From positions 1 to 34,641 of the IMG/VR virus record IMGVR_UViG_3300047322_000627: 34,641 nucleotides of DNA. One strand, given 5' to 3'. The notes below the pieces were generated by a model, which did no database searches, was not told where the DNA came from, and was given only the letters and a program-made list of their open reading frames with translations. Positions 12,241 through 19,448 of this stretch are shown here, one piece after another (positions within the stretch are counted from its first letter, which is position 1; each line of letters begins with the position of its first letter). The stretch is from a virus. A program made the position numbers and the translations under genes.

Positions 12241-12612
12241 TCACAGTACACTATCCGATGTCGGAAATAGGACATTCATATTGCGAGCGAATCGAAGGTG
12301 CTGGCTTGCCACGCGCCGATGCGAAGTGGCCGTGCGCTCAAAGGCGTCGCGAGAATCGCCCTTATCCAAGCGCCCAGCAGCTTTCTTCTCCATCTCCGCA
12401 GCGCGTTGAGAGAAGCTTACATACTGATCGTAATGGTATTGGCGGATCGCACGGAGCGCGGCGAGGTCTTCGCCTTTCGGACCCTGGGAGACTTCGAGAA
12501 CTGAAATGGCTTCACGGACAGCCGCGCTACTTTCGCGGTGCCCGTGACCTAAGAGAAGACCAGCCGCGCCAAGCAACCGGTCGTTAAGAGTGGCGAGAAG
12601 CCCGTTGTTCAT
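12241..12612 (-). CDS. Hypothetical helical protein
   Basis: A 123-residue helical protein. The first part (LLATLNDRLLGAAGLLLGHG, then SSAAVREAISVLEVS) and the central helix (LRAIRQYHYDQYVSFSQRAA followed by EMEKKAAGRL) look like a coiled-coil dimer. The C-terminal segment is Arg/His-rich. The frame is open 43 codons further up, but that part lies over another gene. ATG 12612 has AAGGA close upstream, with short spacing. Last gene of the unit driven from 13968-13996. Function unknown. Confidence 0.65.
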   Translation of the reverse strand: MNNGLLATLNDRLLGAAGLLLGHGHRESSAAVREAISVLEVSQGPKGEDLAALRAIRQYHYDQYVSFSQRAAEMEKKAAGRLDKGDSRDAFERTATSHRRVASQHLRFARNMNVLFPTSDSVL

Positions 12613-12622
12613 ACTTCCTTCC

Positions 12623-12802
12623 TTACTGCGCACGGCCTTCGACTTTTTCAACTCTCGGGCCAATTTGACGATCCACGAAACGCTGACGCCACGCGGCGAT
12701 GGCTTCGTTGATACAGGTGCGATTCCGGACGATGCCGGCACCGTGGACTATCCAGCTGTTGCTTTCCGGATCGTGGACAGCGCGCGGTTTGATGGTCTGC
12801 AC
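12623..12802 (-). CDS. Small hypothetical protein
   Basis: A 59-residue protein: TIKPRAVHDPESNSWIVHGA, then GIVRNRTCINEAIAAWRQRF and a basic tail. The N-terminal hairpin followed by an amphipathic helix suggests a compact domain. It starts at a GTG overlapping the upstream stop by one base (TAGTG), with AAGGAG about seven bases upstream. Its stop is 11 bases before the next gene. The good ribosome-binding site and fit between neighbours make it a likely gene despite its size. Confidence 0.65.
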   Translation of the reverse strand: MQTIKPRAVHDPESNSWIVHGAGIVRNRTCINEAIAAWRQRFVDRQIGPRVEKVEGRAQ

Positions 12803-12939
12803 TATCGGCTCCTTGTGTAGTAGTTTGGTTTGACGAAACGTCCAATAATACGTTGCGAGAGCAGGCCCATAAGGCCACCGAAAACGAGAGTAAGCATGAC
12901 GCTGTCCATCTCAGTGAGTGTATTGATAATCTCGTTCAC
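12802..12939 (-). CDS. Membrane miniprotein
   Basis: A 45-residue protein with a short hydrophobic segment (SVMLTLVFGGLMGLLSQ, residues 13-29) and a basic tail (RIIGRFVKPNYYTRSR), so the C-terminus should stay in the cytoplasm. GTG start with CAGGAG upstream. It lies between the large acidic protein and the 59-residue gene in one operon. Function unknown. Confidence 0.6.
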   Translation of the reverse strand: MNEIINTLTEMDSVMLTLVFGGLMGLLSQRIIGRFVKPNYYTRSR

Positions 12940-12991
12940 AGCAGACTCCTGGGCCACTAGGGCGGGCCTTTCGACCCGCTCCGAAATTCTG

Positions 12992-13906
12992 TTACACGTC
13001 CACTTGCACGATGGTGAAGTGGTACTTCTTGCCGCTGTGCTCGAAGTCAGCACCTTCGCCTTGATCGCGGTGAGCTTCCTTCAGCTTCAGGCGGAAACGG
13101 ATGTGCTTGTTGTCCGGCAGACGCAAGTTGCGGAATGCTTCGCGCGTCGATTTGAACGTGCCGACTTCCTTACCGTCCAACTCGACTTTCACGCCGTCGC
13201 GGGTAAGGCGGGCCGCACGGATATCGGCATCCACCCACGAAGCCGCTACGCCGTCCGAATTCGACGCCTTGGCCGAAGAGGTACGCGTCACCGGCTTCAC
13301 GCCGTTTTCGGCTTCGAGCTTCGATTTATCGCTGAGAGCGGAGAGCGTAGCCTGCAGGGCGTTGAAAGCGCTCGCGCCGCGCGCTGAAGGGGCGATGTCC
13401 TCTTCATCTTCGTCGTCTGCGTTCGGCTCTTCGCCTTCGTCGCCAGAGGGCCGCGCGCCTTGCGCCTGAATCTGGTATTCGCTTTCTTCCATCGCGGCGC
13501 GCTCAGCGTCGGTCGGTTGGTCGGTCGGTTCCAGAACGAGGCGCGAGCCGTCCATATCCGGTTGGACTTTGGACTCGCCTGAGAGTTCGGGCGCGACTTG
13601 TTCGTTCGATTCCGGCGCGGCTTCGTTGTTTTTGTCGTCGGTCGCTGCGCCGTCCGCTTGGCCCGATTCGTTGGTGTCCGATTCGTTGCGGGTCGCGACG
13701 TTCGGGTCCGGAATCGTACCTTCAGGCGTTTCGTCTTCCGGAAAGTGGGATGCGATCTTTTCCACGAGGTCCGCGACGCGCTTTTCTGCCGTCTTACGGT
13801 CTGCGAACTTCTTGATGGCCGTTCCGTCCGGAAAGCGCGTGATGTTCGCGTTGTAGAAGGCTACGAGGTCTGAAGTCTTCGCTTCGGTGATGTTGATCGT
13901 TTGCAT
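12992..13906 (-). CDS. Large acidic-linker protein of unknown function
   Basis: A 304-residue protein in three parts. Residues 1-52 (KTSDLVAFYNANITRFPDGT, then IKKFADRKTAEKRVADLVEK) form a small helical domain seen at the start of many phage proteins. Residues about 55-190 are low-complexity and strongly acidic (for example NADDEDEEDIAPS) and probably disordered. Residues about 212-304 are a beta-rich domain (VELDGKEVGTFKSTREAFRN, then KHIRFRLKLKE and KYHFTIVQVDV) that might bind DNA or a partner. The acidic stretch could mimic DNA, but this is speculation. It is the first gene behind the promoter at 13968-13996. Confidence 0.75.
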   Translation of the reverse strand: MQTINITEAKTSDLVAFYNANITRFPDGTAIKKFADRKTAEKRVADLVEKIASHFPEDETPEGTIPDPNVATRNESDTNESGQADGAATDDKNNEAAPESNEQVAPELSGESKVQPDMDGSRLVLEPTDQPTDAERAAMEESEYQIQAQGARPSGDEGEEPNADDEDEEDIAPSARGASAFNALQATLSALSDKSKLEAENGVKPVTRTSSAKASNSDGVAASWVDADIRAARLTRDGVKVELDGKEVGTFKSTREAFRNLRLPDNKHIRFRLKLKEAHRDQGEGADFEHSGKKYHFTIVQVDV

Positions 13907-13967
13907 GTCTAAGCTCCTTTCTAGGTCTTTCTGGGTTAGCGCTTCATCTCGTCAGCGCATGAGAAGG

Positions 13968-13996
13968 ATTATGAAGCACAAAACGCCAGTCGGCAA
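13968..13996 (-). promoter_or_regulatory. Sigma-70-like promoter
   Basis: Leftward TTGCCG (13996-13991), 17 bases, CATAAT (13973-13968). It lies 61 bases before the ATG at 13906, whose leader (AAAGGAGCTTAGACATG) is a diverged relative of the repeated cassette. It drives the four genes to 12241. The rest of the 213-base gap to the large terminase (13907-14119) holds the candidate rightward promoter. Confidence 0.7.
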
Positions 13997-14085
13997 CAGT
14001 TTTCGTGATCCATCTGACGGTGAGTGGACGAAATAATTTCTATCGACATCGCAAAGATGATAGTCCACGCCGCGCGCTGAACCGC

Positions 14086-14100
14086 TAGAATAACGCGAAC
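14086..14100 (+). promoter_or_regulatory. Candidate late promoter upstream of terL
   Basis: TAGAAT (14086-14091), two bases, CGCGAAC (14094-14100), 19 bases before the ATG. It matches the elements at 527-539 and 23412-23427. No -35 box is recognised. Confidence 0.4.
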
Positions 14101-14119
14101 GACCACGGAACACTACAAA

Positions 14120-15721
14120 ATGCCGATCCCGCTATCACCAGAAGCGTCCGACCCGCACGCCGCACGCAGGCCGGTCACCGCCTATGAGTACACTGACGAG
14201 ACCCTCACCAAACTTCTCAAAGAAGCTGGCGAGCAGGTGGCGCGCGAGATATCCCTGGTCAAGCAGGGTCTGGCGACGTATGATGAGCATTACGAGTCGA
14301 TAACGTTGCGCCAGCTGGAGTCGGAGCGCGACTCCTGGAAAGACATCGCACTGTACTCGCTCAACCCGGCGCTGCGGACGTTCTGGGAGACCGAATCGCG
14401 GTACAAGGTTCTGTACGGTGGGCGCGGCTCGTCCAAGTCGCACGATGCCGCTGGATACGCGGTGTTCCTAGCGGCCAACTACACCGTCAAGATACTCTGC
14501 GCCCGACAATTCCAGAATCGCATCAGCGAGTCTGTATACACTCTTATCAAGGACAAGATAAATGCGTCACCGTATCGCGGTGAATTCGAGATTCTCAAGA
14601 CATCTATTCGCCACAAGCGAACTGGTTCGGAGTTCTTATTTTACGGGATCGCCAGAAACCTTGAGGAAATTAAATCGACAGAAGGGGTTGACATTCTGTG
14701 GCTCGAAGAAGCGCACTATCTCAATAAGGATCAGTGGGAAGTCATTGAACCGACGATTCGTAAAGAAGGCGCGCAGATTTGGTTAATCTTCAACCCGGAT
14801 GAGTTCACTGACTACGTGTACCAGAATTTCGTCGTCAACCCGCCAGCAGACACTGTTGTGCGCGAGATAAATTGGCAGGAAAATCCGTTTCTGTCGGTCA
14901 CCATGCTCAAGGTGATCTATAACTATTACAAGCGCGAGCCGGAAAGCGCGGTGCACGTGTACGGTGGCGAGCCAAAGATGGGCGCGGATAAGTCGATCAT
15001 TCCGATGAAGTACATCATCGCGACTGTGGACGCCCACAAGAAGCTAGGCTGGGAGCCGTCCGGCACCAAAAAGATCGGGTATGACGTTGCGGACGATGGA
15101 GAGGACAAGAACGCAACCGTGTACTCTCACGGCAACGTCGTGATGAACGCTGACGAGTGGGCAGGCCTAGAGGACCAGATTCTCAAAAGCTGTACGCGCG
15201 TCTTTAACCTGGCCGTCGAGAACAACGCGCAGATCGTCTGGGACTCCATCGGCGTAGGCGCGTTTGCAGGCTCGAAGTTTGCAGAGTTGAACGAAGAAAA
15301 CAAGCGCAGAGTGATCTATGAGCCGTTCAATGCTGGCGGCGCGGTCAACGATCCCAAGGGCGCGTACATGGTGTTCCCACACGTGACAATCACGAACGGT
15401 GAACACTTCTCAAACATCAAAGCGCAGATGTGGGATGAGGTCGCGGTGCGGTTCCGCAAGACCTATGAAGCGGTGGAGTTGGGAGTCAAGCACCCGGTTG
15501 ATGAGCTCATCTCGCTGAACTCGGAAACCCTGGGGAAGACGATGGTGGAAAAGATCAAGTTTGAACTCGCGTCGCCGCACAAGGACGTGGACCGTATGGG
15601 CAAGTTCAAGGTGGAGTCGAAAGACGACTTGCGCGACAGGGGCATCAAGTCGCCTAACGTTGCGGACGCGTTGATTATGTCGATGATCCGTCCGAAGCGC
15701 TCTGCTGCGACGTTCTTTTGA
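14120..15721 (+). CDS. Terminase large subunit
   Basis: The ATPase-nuclease that pumps DNA into the prohead, 533 residues, close to the normal length for this family (terminase 3, PBSX XtmB-like). A variable N-terminus of about 90 residues precedes the ATPase: Walker A GGRGSSKS at 100-107, Walker B DILWLEEAH at 191-199 with the catalytic Glu, and coupling motif IFNPDEF at 223-229. The nuclease has acidic residues in GYDVADDGEDKNA (from about 320), D375 in IVWDSIGVG, and SPNVADALIMS near the end. All key residues are kept, so it should be active. It stands alone between two leftward blocks, away from the small subunit and the portal. The ribosome-binding site is weak. Confidence 0.96.
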   Translation: MPIPLSPEASDPHAARRPVTAYEYTDETLTKLLKEAGEQVAREISLVKQGLATYDEHYESITLRQLESERDSWKDIALYSLNPALRTFWETESRYKVLYGGRGSSKSHDAAGYAVFLAANYTVKILCARQFQNRISESVYTLIKDKINASPYRGEFEILKTSIRHKRTGSEFLFYGIARNLEEIKSTEGVDILWLEEAHYLNKDQWEVIEPTIRKEGAQIWLIFNPDEFTDYVYQNFVVNPPADTVVREINWQENPFLSVTMLKVIYNYYKREPESAVHVYGGEPKMGADKSIIPMKYIIATVDAHKKLGWEPSGTKKIGYDVADDGEDKNATVYSHGNVVMNADEWAGLEDQILKSCTRVFNLAVENNAQIVWDSIGVGAFAGSKFAELNEENKRRVIYEPFNAGGAVNDPKGAYMVFPHVTITNGEHFSNIKAQMWDEVAVRFRKTYEAVELGVKHPVDELISLNSETLGKTMVEKIKFELASPHKDVDRMGKFKVESKDDLRDRGIKSPNVADALIMSMIRPKRSAATFF

Positions 15722-15839
15722 CGTCTTCTTCGACGGTACAGGCGCAGTCCCAGCTGCCCTCTTCATCTCTGAACAATCGGACGGTTGCAACAAGACCGTC
15801 CGATTTCGTCACGCTTTCGTGTTCGATTGTGGTGGACAC
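15675..15839 (-). CDS. Possible small acidic protein overlapping terL
   Basis: A 54-residue frame starting at GTG 15839, with AAGGAAG seven bases upstream. It reads STTIEHESVTKSDGLVATVR, then LFRDEEGSWDCACTVEED. It overlaps the end of the large terminase by 47 bases and the gene upstream by 31, and it contains the hairpin at 15775-15805. The good ribosome-binding site and protein-like composition favour it, the double overlap argues against it. Function unknown. Confidence 0.4.
   Translation of the reverse strand: MSTTIEHESVTKSDGLVATVRLFRDEEGSWDCACTVEEDVKRTSQQSASDGSST
15775..15805 (+). terminator. Hairpin after terL
   Basis: AATCGGACGGT (15775-15785) and ACCGTCCGATT (15795-15805) pair perfectly over 11 bases with a nine-base loop, 53 bases after the large terminase stop. 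Only a short T-run follows, so termination is plausible, not certain. The sequence is also inside the possible gene 15675-15839. Confidence 0.5.
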
Positions 15840-15997
15840 TTTTTGGCTTCCTTCTTTGTGGTGGTGGGAACGGGAGATGTGATGAAGCCGATGAAGAGAA
15901 TCACCAGCCAAAAGATGGATGCCGCTGTCTTGACGTGATCGACTGGCGAGCAAAAGAACATAAGGCCGATAAACACCAGGCATGCGATAAATTCCAT
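15809..15997 (-). CDS. Small membrane protein
   Basis: A 62-residue protein with two hydrophobic segments, about 2-16 (EFIACLVFIGLMFFC) and 25-41 (AASIFWLVILFIGFITS), then a Lys-rich tail (TTTKKEAKKCPPQSNTKA). A hairpin-like two-pass topology is likely. GGAGG lies four bases before the ATG. A hairpin at 16015-16050 separates it from the upstream gene. It could act at the host membrane. A holin is possible by size only; no endolysin is near. Confidence 0.6.
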   Translation of the reverse strand: MEFIACLVFIGLMFFCSPVDHVKTAASIFWLVILFIGFITSPVPTTTKKEAKKCPPQSNTKA

Positions 15998-16014
15998 TCG
16001 GCCTCCAAACTAAA

Positions 16015-16050
16015 GTACACCGCGAATTGTACTATGGAATCGCGGTGTAC
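16015..16050 (-). terminator. Hairpin between leftward genes
   Basis: GTACACCGCGA (16015-16025) and TCGCGGTGTAC (16040-16050) are perfect 11-base arms with a 14-base loop. In the leftward direction TTTAGTTT follows. This looks like a terminator or attenuator after the gene ending at 16057 and before the one starting at 15997. Confidence 0.6.
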
Positions 16051-16056
16051 CACTCG

Positions 16057-16290
16057 TCAGCGCCAAACGTTCATCGCCACAATCAACGCGACGGCGATTG
16101 CGAGACCGGAAAGACAGCAAGCCGCCAAAGCTCCTTCCTGGGCCAGCTTAACGCCGCCCTTTAGCTCTTCCCAGGACGCTCGCGATACGGTCACGGTCTC
16201 CAGCTGCTCGCGCGGCGTATCCACGAACGGCACGCCGCGAATCACGCCAAGCTTGGACTTGGAAGGCGCGCCAACGTAGTCTTTGGTCAT
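16057..16290 (-). CDS. Tail-anchored membrane protein
   Basis: A 77-residue protein with a soluble N-terminus (TKDYVGAPSKSKLGVIRG, then TVTVSRASWEELKGGVK) and one C-terminal membrane segment (AACCLSGLAIAVALIVAMNV). The N-terminal part should face the cytoplasm. Its ATG overlaps the upstream gene's stop by four bases. Function unknown. Confidence 0.65.
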   Translation of the reverse strand: MTKDYVGAPSKSKLGVIRGVPFVDTPREQLETVTVSRASWEELKGGVKLAQEGALAACCLSGLAIAVALIVAMNVWR

Positions 16291-16505
16291 ATCTTTATCC
16301 CCATTTGGCGCTCGCGTTCTTTGTCACGCTTCGGCATCGGTGCCCAAGCGATGAAGTGGTTGCGCGTCGAGTTCGTCACCGATCCAAGGCAGGCAACGCC
16401 GCCAGGATTCAGAAGGATGCACTTCACGCCGGTCTGCAGCAAGTTCATATCGTAGTTGAACACGCTGTCCGGCGTGGTGATGTACGTCTTTGCCTTTGCG
16501 TTCAC
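16287..16505 (-). CDS. Hypothetical protein
   Basis: A 72-residue protein: AKAKTYITTPDSVFNYDMNL, then QTGVKCILLNPGGVACLGSV, then a charged tail (PKRDKERERQMGIKI). The middle is strand-rich with two cysteines. GTG start with AAGG seven bases upstream, overlapping the lipoprotein stop. The position next to the lipoprotein gene suggests co-expression. Function unknown. Confidence 0.6.
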   Translation of the reverse strand: MNAKAKTYITTPDSVFNYDMNLLQTGVKCILLNPGGVACLGSVTNSTRNHFIAWAPMPKRDKERERQMGIKI

Positions 16506-16906
16506 TGCTGAACCTTCGCAGACGCGCGACCCGCTTCCATGATCGGCAACCCGGCTTCGGTCGGCACGTAGATCACCTGGCCGCGCCCTTCAGCGTCGCC
16601 AAGTTTGTTGATCCACAGATATCGCAGATAACCGTCATTGCCCTTGAGCGAATCGCCAATGATCTTGTTGGCCTGCGCAACGCCTTGGGCGCGGATTACT
16701 TCTGCGTCCGCGAGTGCCTTTGCGCTTTCCTTCTTCGCAAGCGCGTCCTGGATCTGGACCTGCTTGGAGTAGTTGGCCTTGGCCAGTTCGGCTTCGCCGT
16801 CCATGCGTTGTGAATAGACCTTGTACGGTGGGTACACATCACAACCGGAAAGCGCGAAAAGGGATAGGCCACAGGCGATGGCGGCGCAGATGCGAGTGCG
16901 TTTCAT
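16502..16906 (-). CDS. Lipoprotein resembling the tail of band-7/SPFH proteins
   Basis: A 134-residue lipoprotein. A basic start and hydrophobic core (ICAAIACGLSLFALSGC) end in a lipobox, L19-S20-G21-C22, so it should be lipidated and anchored outside the inner membrane. The mature part has a charged helix (DGEAELAKANYSKQVQIQDA, then KESAKALADAEVIRAQGVAQ) and a C-terminal segment with YLRYLWINKLGD and VIYVPTEAGLPIMEAG. That matches the C-terminal half of prohibitin/stomatin-type (SPFH) proteins, while the SPFH domain itself is absent. Such proteins organise membrane complexes, so this one may act on the envelope or on superinfection. AGGAG is five bases before the ATG. Homology is by pattern only. 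Confidence 0.7.
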   Translation of the reverse strand: MKRTRICAAIACGLSLFALSGCDVYPPYKVYSQRMDGEAELAKANYSKQVQIQDALAKKESAKALADAEVIRAQGVAQANKIIGDSLKGNDGYLRYLWINKLGDAEGRGQVIYVPTEAGLPIMEAGRASAKVQQ

Positions 16907-16928
16907 TAGTGCTCCTGAAGTTATCGGA

Positions 16929-17495
16929 TTACCCGCGAAGGGCAGAGTTGTTCGCGCCGCTCTCCAGCGCGTATTTGGGATCGTACCTGCCCAAAATGTA
17001 GTCCGGTCGGCGCTGGTCCGGTTGCGGGCACGCGGCGATGATCCGCCAGCCGTTGTCCATCTCCATTTGCAGCGCGTCGCTGCAGGCGTCCTGTAGCAGC
17101 ATAACACGGTTAAACAGCATCAGGCCTGCACCGGGCGTATAGACTTCCACGCGCTCGTTGAAGTTGTTGTTCACTTCAGGCAGACTTTCGGAGAAGCGCG
17201 CGACTTTCTCTGCCGCTACTTCAATGGCTTGGGCGGCGCGCATGATAGGGTCTTCAGCCACGTTCAACGACGCCTGCGCTTGGACCGACTGGCCCATGAT
17301 CATAAGATCGGCCAACTGGCGCTCAGTGACCACAACCTGGATCGCACGGGCCAGGTCCGTTTCGTCAGTTTTGATGTCGAGCTTGGCAAGGGCGTCACGT
17401 CGCGCTTCGACAAGCCTGGCAGTCTGCGCTGCCTTCTTCGCATCGTCGCCGTCCCAAACATATATCGCGTGCAGCTGTGCTGTTATGAGTCGCAT
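16929..17495 (-). CDS. Hypothetical helical protein
   Basis: A 188-residue protein, mostly alpha-helical up to residue 110 (DDAKKAAQTARLVEARRDAL, then DLARAIQVVVTERQLADLMI and AAQAIEVAAEKVARFSESLP), then a loop (PEVNNNFNERVEVYTPG) and a more strand-rich end. The repeated long helices suggest an oligomeric or scaffold-like protein. No catalytic motif. The ATG is two bases after the upstream stop; the ribosome-binding site is weak. Function unknown. Confidence 0.65.
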   Translation of the reverse strand: MRLITAQLHAIYVWDGDDAKKAAQTARLVEARRDALAKLDIKTDETDLARAIQVVVTERQLADLMIMGQSVQAQASLNVAEDPIMRAAQAIEVAAEKVARFSESLPEVNNNFNERVEVYTPGAGLMLFNRVMLLQDACSDALQMEMDNGWRIIAACPQPDQRRPDYILGRYDPKYALESGANNSALRG

Positions 17496-17497
17496 GA

Positions 17498-18253
17498 TTA
17501 GTCGTCCAAACGTTTGATGATTTCGATTTTGTGGCCGTCAATGTAGCCTGTCTGACGCGCGTGAGCGCTTTGGCCGTCCTCGTTCCACTTCTTGTTGCGG
17601 TCATTCTGCTTAGTCGGCGGCGCGTAGTGCTCGTTCACAGCAGCCATCTTCAGAACGACAAGCGCAGTGCCGTTTGAGACTGTCAGCTGCTCGCGCTCTG
17701 TCAACATCAACTTGAATTGGGCAATAAGCTGAAGAGCGCAGCCGGTCTTATACTCGCCGCCGATGCGCACGTTATATCGACCGCTGTGATACTCCTGCAT
17801 GTACTTCTTACAGAGCGAGTCGATGTTTTCCAGCAAGCGATTAAGCATGTCAGCGGCCATCTGCGCGTCCGCTTCATATCCGCGAAATACAATCTTTTTG
17901 CCCCAAGACTTGGTGCGTCCGGTGCCTTTCTTCTCGCTCTGATTCGCCTTGGATGCCATCTTGAAGGTCACTTCTGCAGGCGTTAAAACTGCCTGGCAGT
18001 CGTTGTAACGACCGACGAATGAAGACAGAATTTCGACGTGATACGGCATCGCTGAGAAGGCGCGCGTTGCATCGGACTCGCCGAACTGGACTGGCGCGGC
18101 TTCGCTGATGTCGTATTCATCCAACTGATACTTGTCCATAAGAGCGCGAGCGCGCTGCGCGGCAATCGCGGCTTCATTCGGGCTGGACGCATCCTTGGCC
18201 ATCGACAGAAGCTTGGCAATGCGCTCTTTGACCTTTGTCAAATCGTGTTCCAC
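17498..18253 (-). CDS. DUF2786-domain protein
   Basis: A 251-residue protein. Residues about 5-50 (VKERIAKLLSMAKDASSPNE then AAIAAQRARALMDKYQLDEY) match the DUF2786 pattern, a helical domain common in phages and bacteria. The remainder (ILSSFVGRYNDCQAVL, GKKIVFRGYEADAQMAADML, NRLLENIDSLCKKY) fits the domain that usually follows it (DUF7168, by memory). Its role is not established; it is often near replication or transcription genes. GTG start with AAGGA seven bases upstream. Confidence 0.85.
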   Translation of the reverse strand: MEHDLTKVKERIAKLLSMAKDASSPNEAAIAAQRARALMDKYQLDEYDISEAAPVQFGESDATRAFSAMPYHVEILSSFVGRYNDCQAVLTPAEVTFKMASKANQSEKKGTGRTKSWGKKIVFRGYEADAQMAADMLNRLLENIDSLCKKYMQEYHSGRYNVRIGGEYKTGCALQLIAQFKLMLTEREQLTVSNGTALVVLKMAAVNEHYAPPTKQNDRNKKWNEDGQSAHARQTGYIDGHKIEIIKRLDD

Positions 18254-18303
18254 TTTCTTTTCCTTTCTGGAATAGGCGCGACAATTATGCCGCGACTTCG
18301 TGA

Positions 18304-19215
18304 TCAGCCGAAGAAGTTGTCAGCGCAAATCGGGCCGATGCCGCGCGCAACCGAATCAGGGTCGGTGAGCGTACGATTGCAGATCGAGCACAAGCCGAAC
18401 TCCTTGCCGAACGCGATTGCTGCCTGCTCCGGGTCCGCGCAAGCCGCCAGAACGGCCTTGGCACCATCGTCCGTGCAGTCGCGGGACTTCTGGAACTTGT
18501 CGTTGGCAATCTTGCCCAGATACGTGCCGGAGTCGTCCTTGACGTACACTGCACCAGCGTTCGCGCCAGACTCCGGAGCGCGGGAGAAAGTGAGCTTTTG
18601 CCCGTCGCCCAGCAGACGCATTTTCGGCTTGGCGACGCCTTTCCGGATGGCACGAGCAAACGAAGCGGTGACCGACGAGATATCCACCTGCGGCGCGGCT
18701 GAAGCCATCTTGGCTCGCGCTTCCTTTGCCGCTCCGAACTTCTCTGCGCATCGCAGAGCAGCGGCCAGCTGGCCTGCCGTAAGGTTTCCGTACTGCATCG
18801 CCTTTTCGCGCAGATCGACGGCGAAGGGGAAGTCAGAGCCGGTCCACCAAGCTGCGACCTTGGGATGCTCCTTCTCGAATTCCGCGAGGTTTTCGGCGCG
18901 CTTACGCTCCTTCCGCTCTGCGGCCTTGAGCTTGTTCGCGTCGCGGACGGCCTTCGGAGTCTTGAAGGTGAGAACGCCCTTGCCATCGCACTGATAGCAC
19001 TTACCGGCCTCGCGGAAGGCGTACGCGCCGATGTAGCCTTGGCCGCGACACTTACTGCACGGCTCGCTGTAGAGCGTTTCGGCGCGGTCGGTCGGCGTCC
19101 GCTTTTCGAACTTCTTGGACTTCGGCATCGCGGCGAGTTCCGATGCGGTCGGAACACGGCCCAGATCGTCGTCCTGCATATCGTCAAAGCCGGTGATGTT
19201 TTCTGCGAAGGTCAT
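18304..19215 (-). CDS. Protein with DnaJ-type zinc motifs and a DUF6011-like C-terminus
   Basis: A 303-residue protein. Residues 53-80 contain two C-x2-C-x-G-x-G repeats, CSKCRGQG and CYQCDGKG, as in the zinc centre of DnaJ (which has four). A basic helical region (TPKAVRDANKLKAAERKERK) follows. The centre is helical and basic. The last 29 residues, with C276-x2-C279 in CSICNRTLTDPDSVA, GIGPIC ending at C297 and NFFG, match the DUF6011 pattern. It probably binds two zinc ions and nucleic acid or a protein; function unknown. The start has the repeated GGAGCTAAACGCCATG leader, in which the upstream gene's TAA is embedded. Another long frame covers 18285-19187 but is a composition shadow. Confidence 0.8.
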   Translation of the reverse strand: MTFAENITGFDDMQDDDLGRVPTASELAAMPKSKKFEKRTPTDRAETLYSEPCSKCRGQGYIGAYAFREAGKCYQCDGKGVLTFKTPKAVRDANKLKAAERKERKRAENLAEFEKEHPKVAAWWTGSDFPFAVDLREKAMQYGNLTAGQLAAALRCAEKFGAAKEARAKMASAAPQVDISSVTASFARAIRKGVAKPKMRLLGDGQKLTFSRAPESGANAGAVYVKDDSGTYLGKIANDKFQKSRDCTDDGAKAVLAACADPEQAAIAFGKEFGLCSICNRTLTDPDSVARGIGPICADNFFG

Positions 19216-19228
19216 GGCGTTTAGCTCC
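19213..19228 (-). repeat. Repeated ribosome-binding cassette, copy 4
   Basis: Leftward GGAGCTAAACGCCATG. The TAA inside the cassette (19223-19221) is the stop of the upstream gene. Confidence 0.85.
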
Positions 19229-19403
19229 GGTTGGATTCTATTTCTTTGAACTCGCGAACGGCCATCTTCGCGCCAGCGCGCTTGGCAAGAGAGTTCTTGA
19301 GATTTTTGCCTTGTGCTTCGACGTATTCGACGGATACGCTGCCGGTGATCAAGTCGTTCAAAAAGTTGTCGCGGTGCTCAAGGATATCTGCTGCATTGTT
19401 CAT
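19221..19403 (-). CDS. Small hypothetical protein
   Basis: A 60-residue helical protein (NNAADILEHRDNFLNDLITG, then VEYVEAQGKNLKNSLAKRAG and a charged end REFKEIESNRS). It looks like a two-helix bundle. It is the first gene of the second leftward block, with the promoter at 19449-19478 and the repeated cassette at its start. Its TAA is inside the next gene's cassette. Function unknown. Confidence 0.7.
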   Translation of the reverse strand: MNNAADILEHRDNFLNDLITGSVSVEYVEAQGKNLKNSLAKRAGAKMAVREFKEIESNRS

Positions 19404-19416
19404 GGCGTTTAGCTCC
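19401..19416 (-). repeat. Repeated ribosome-binding cassette, copy 5
   Basis: Leftward GGAGCTAAACGCCATG, identical to copies 1, 3 and 4. Confidence 0.85.
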
Positions 19417-19448
19417 GTTCAGTCAGTAAGTTCGTACAACGTGAGAGA

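Noticed and set aside
18285-19187. 300-codon leftward frame parallel to the zinc-motif protein
   Set aside because: It is full of Arg and Ser from reading GC-rich codons in the wrong frame; the other frame has motifs and the repeated start cassette.
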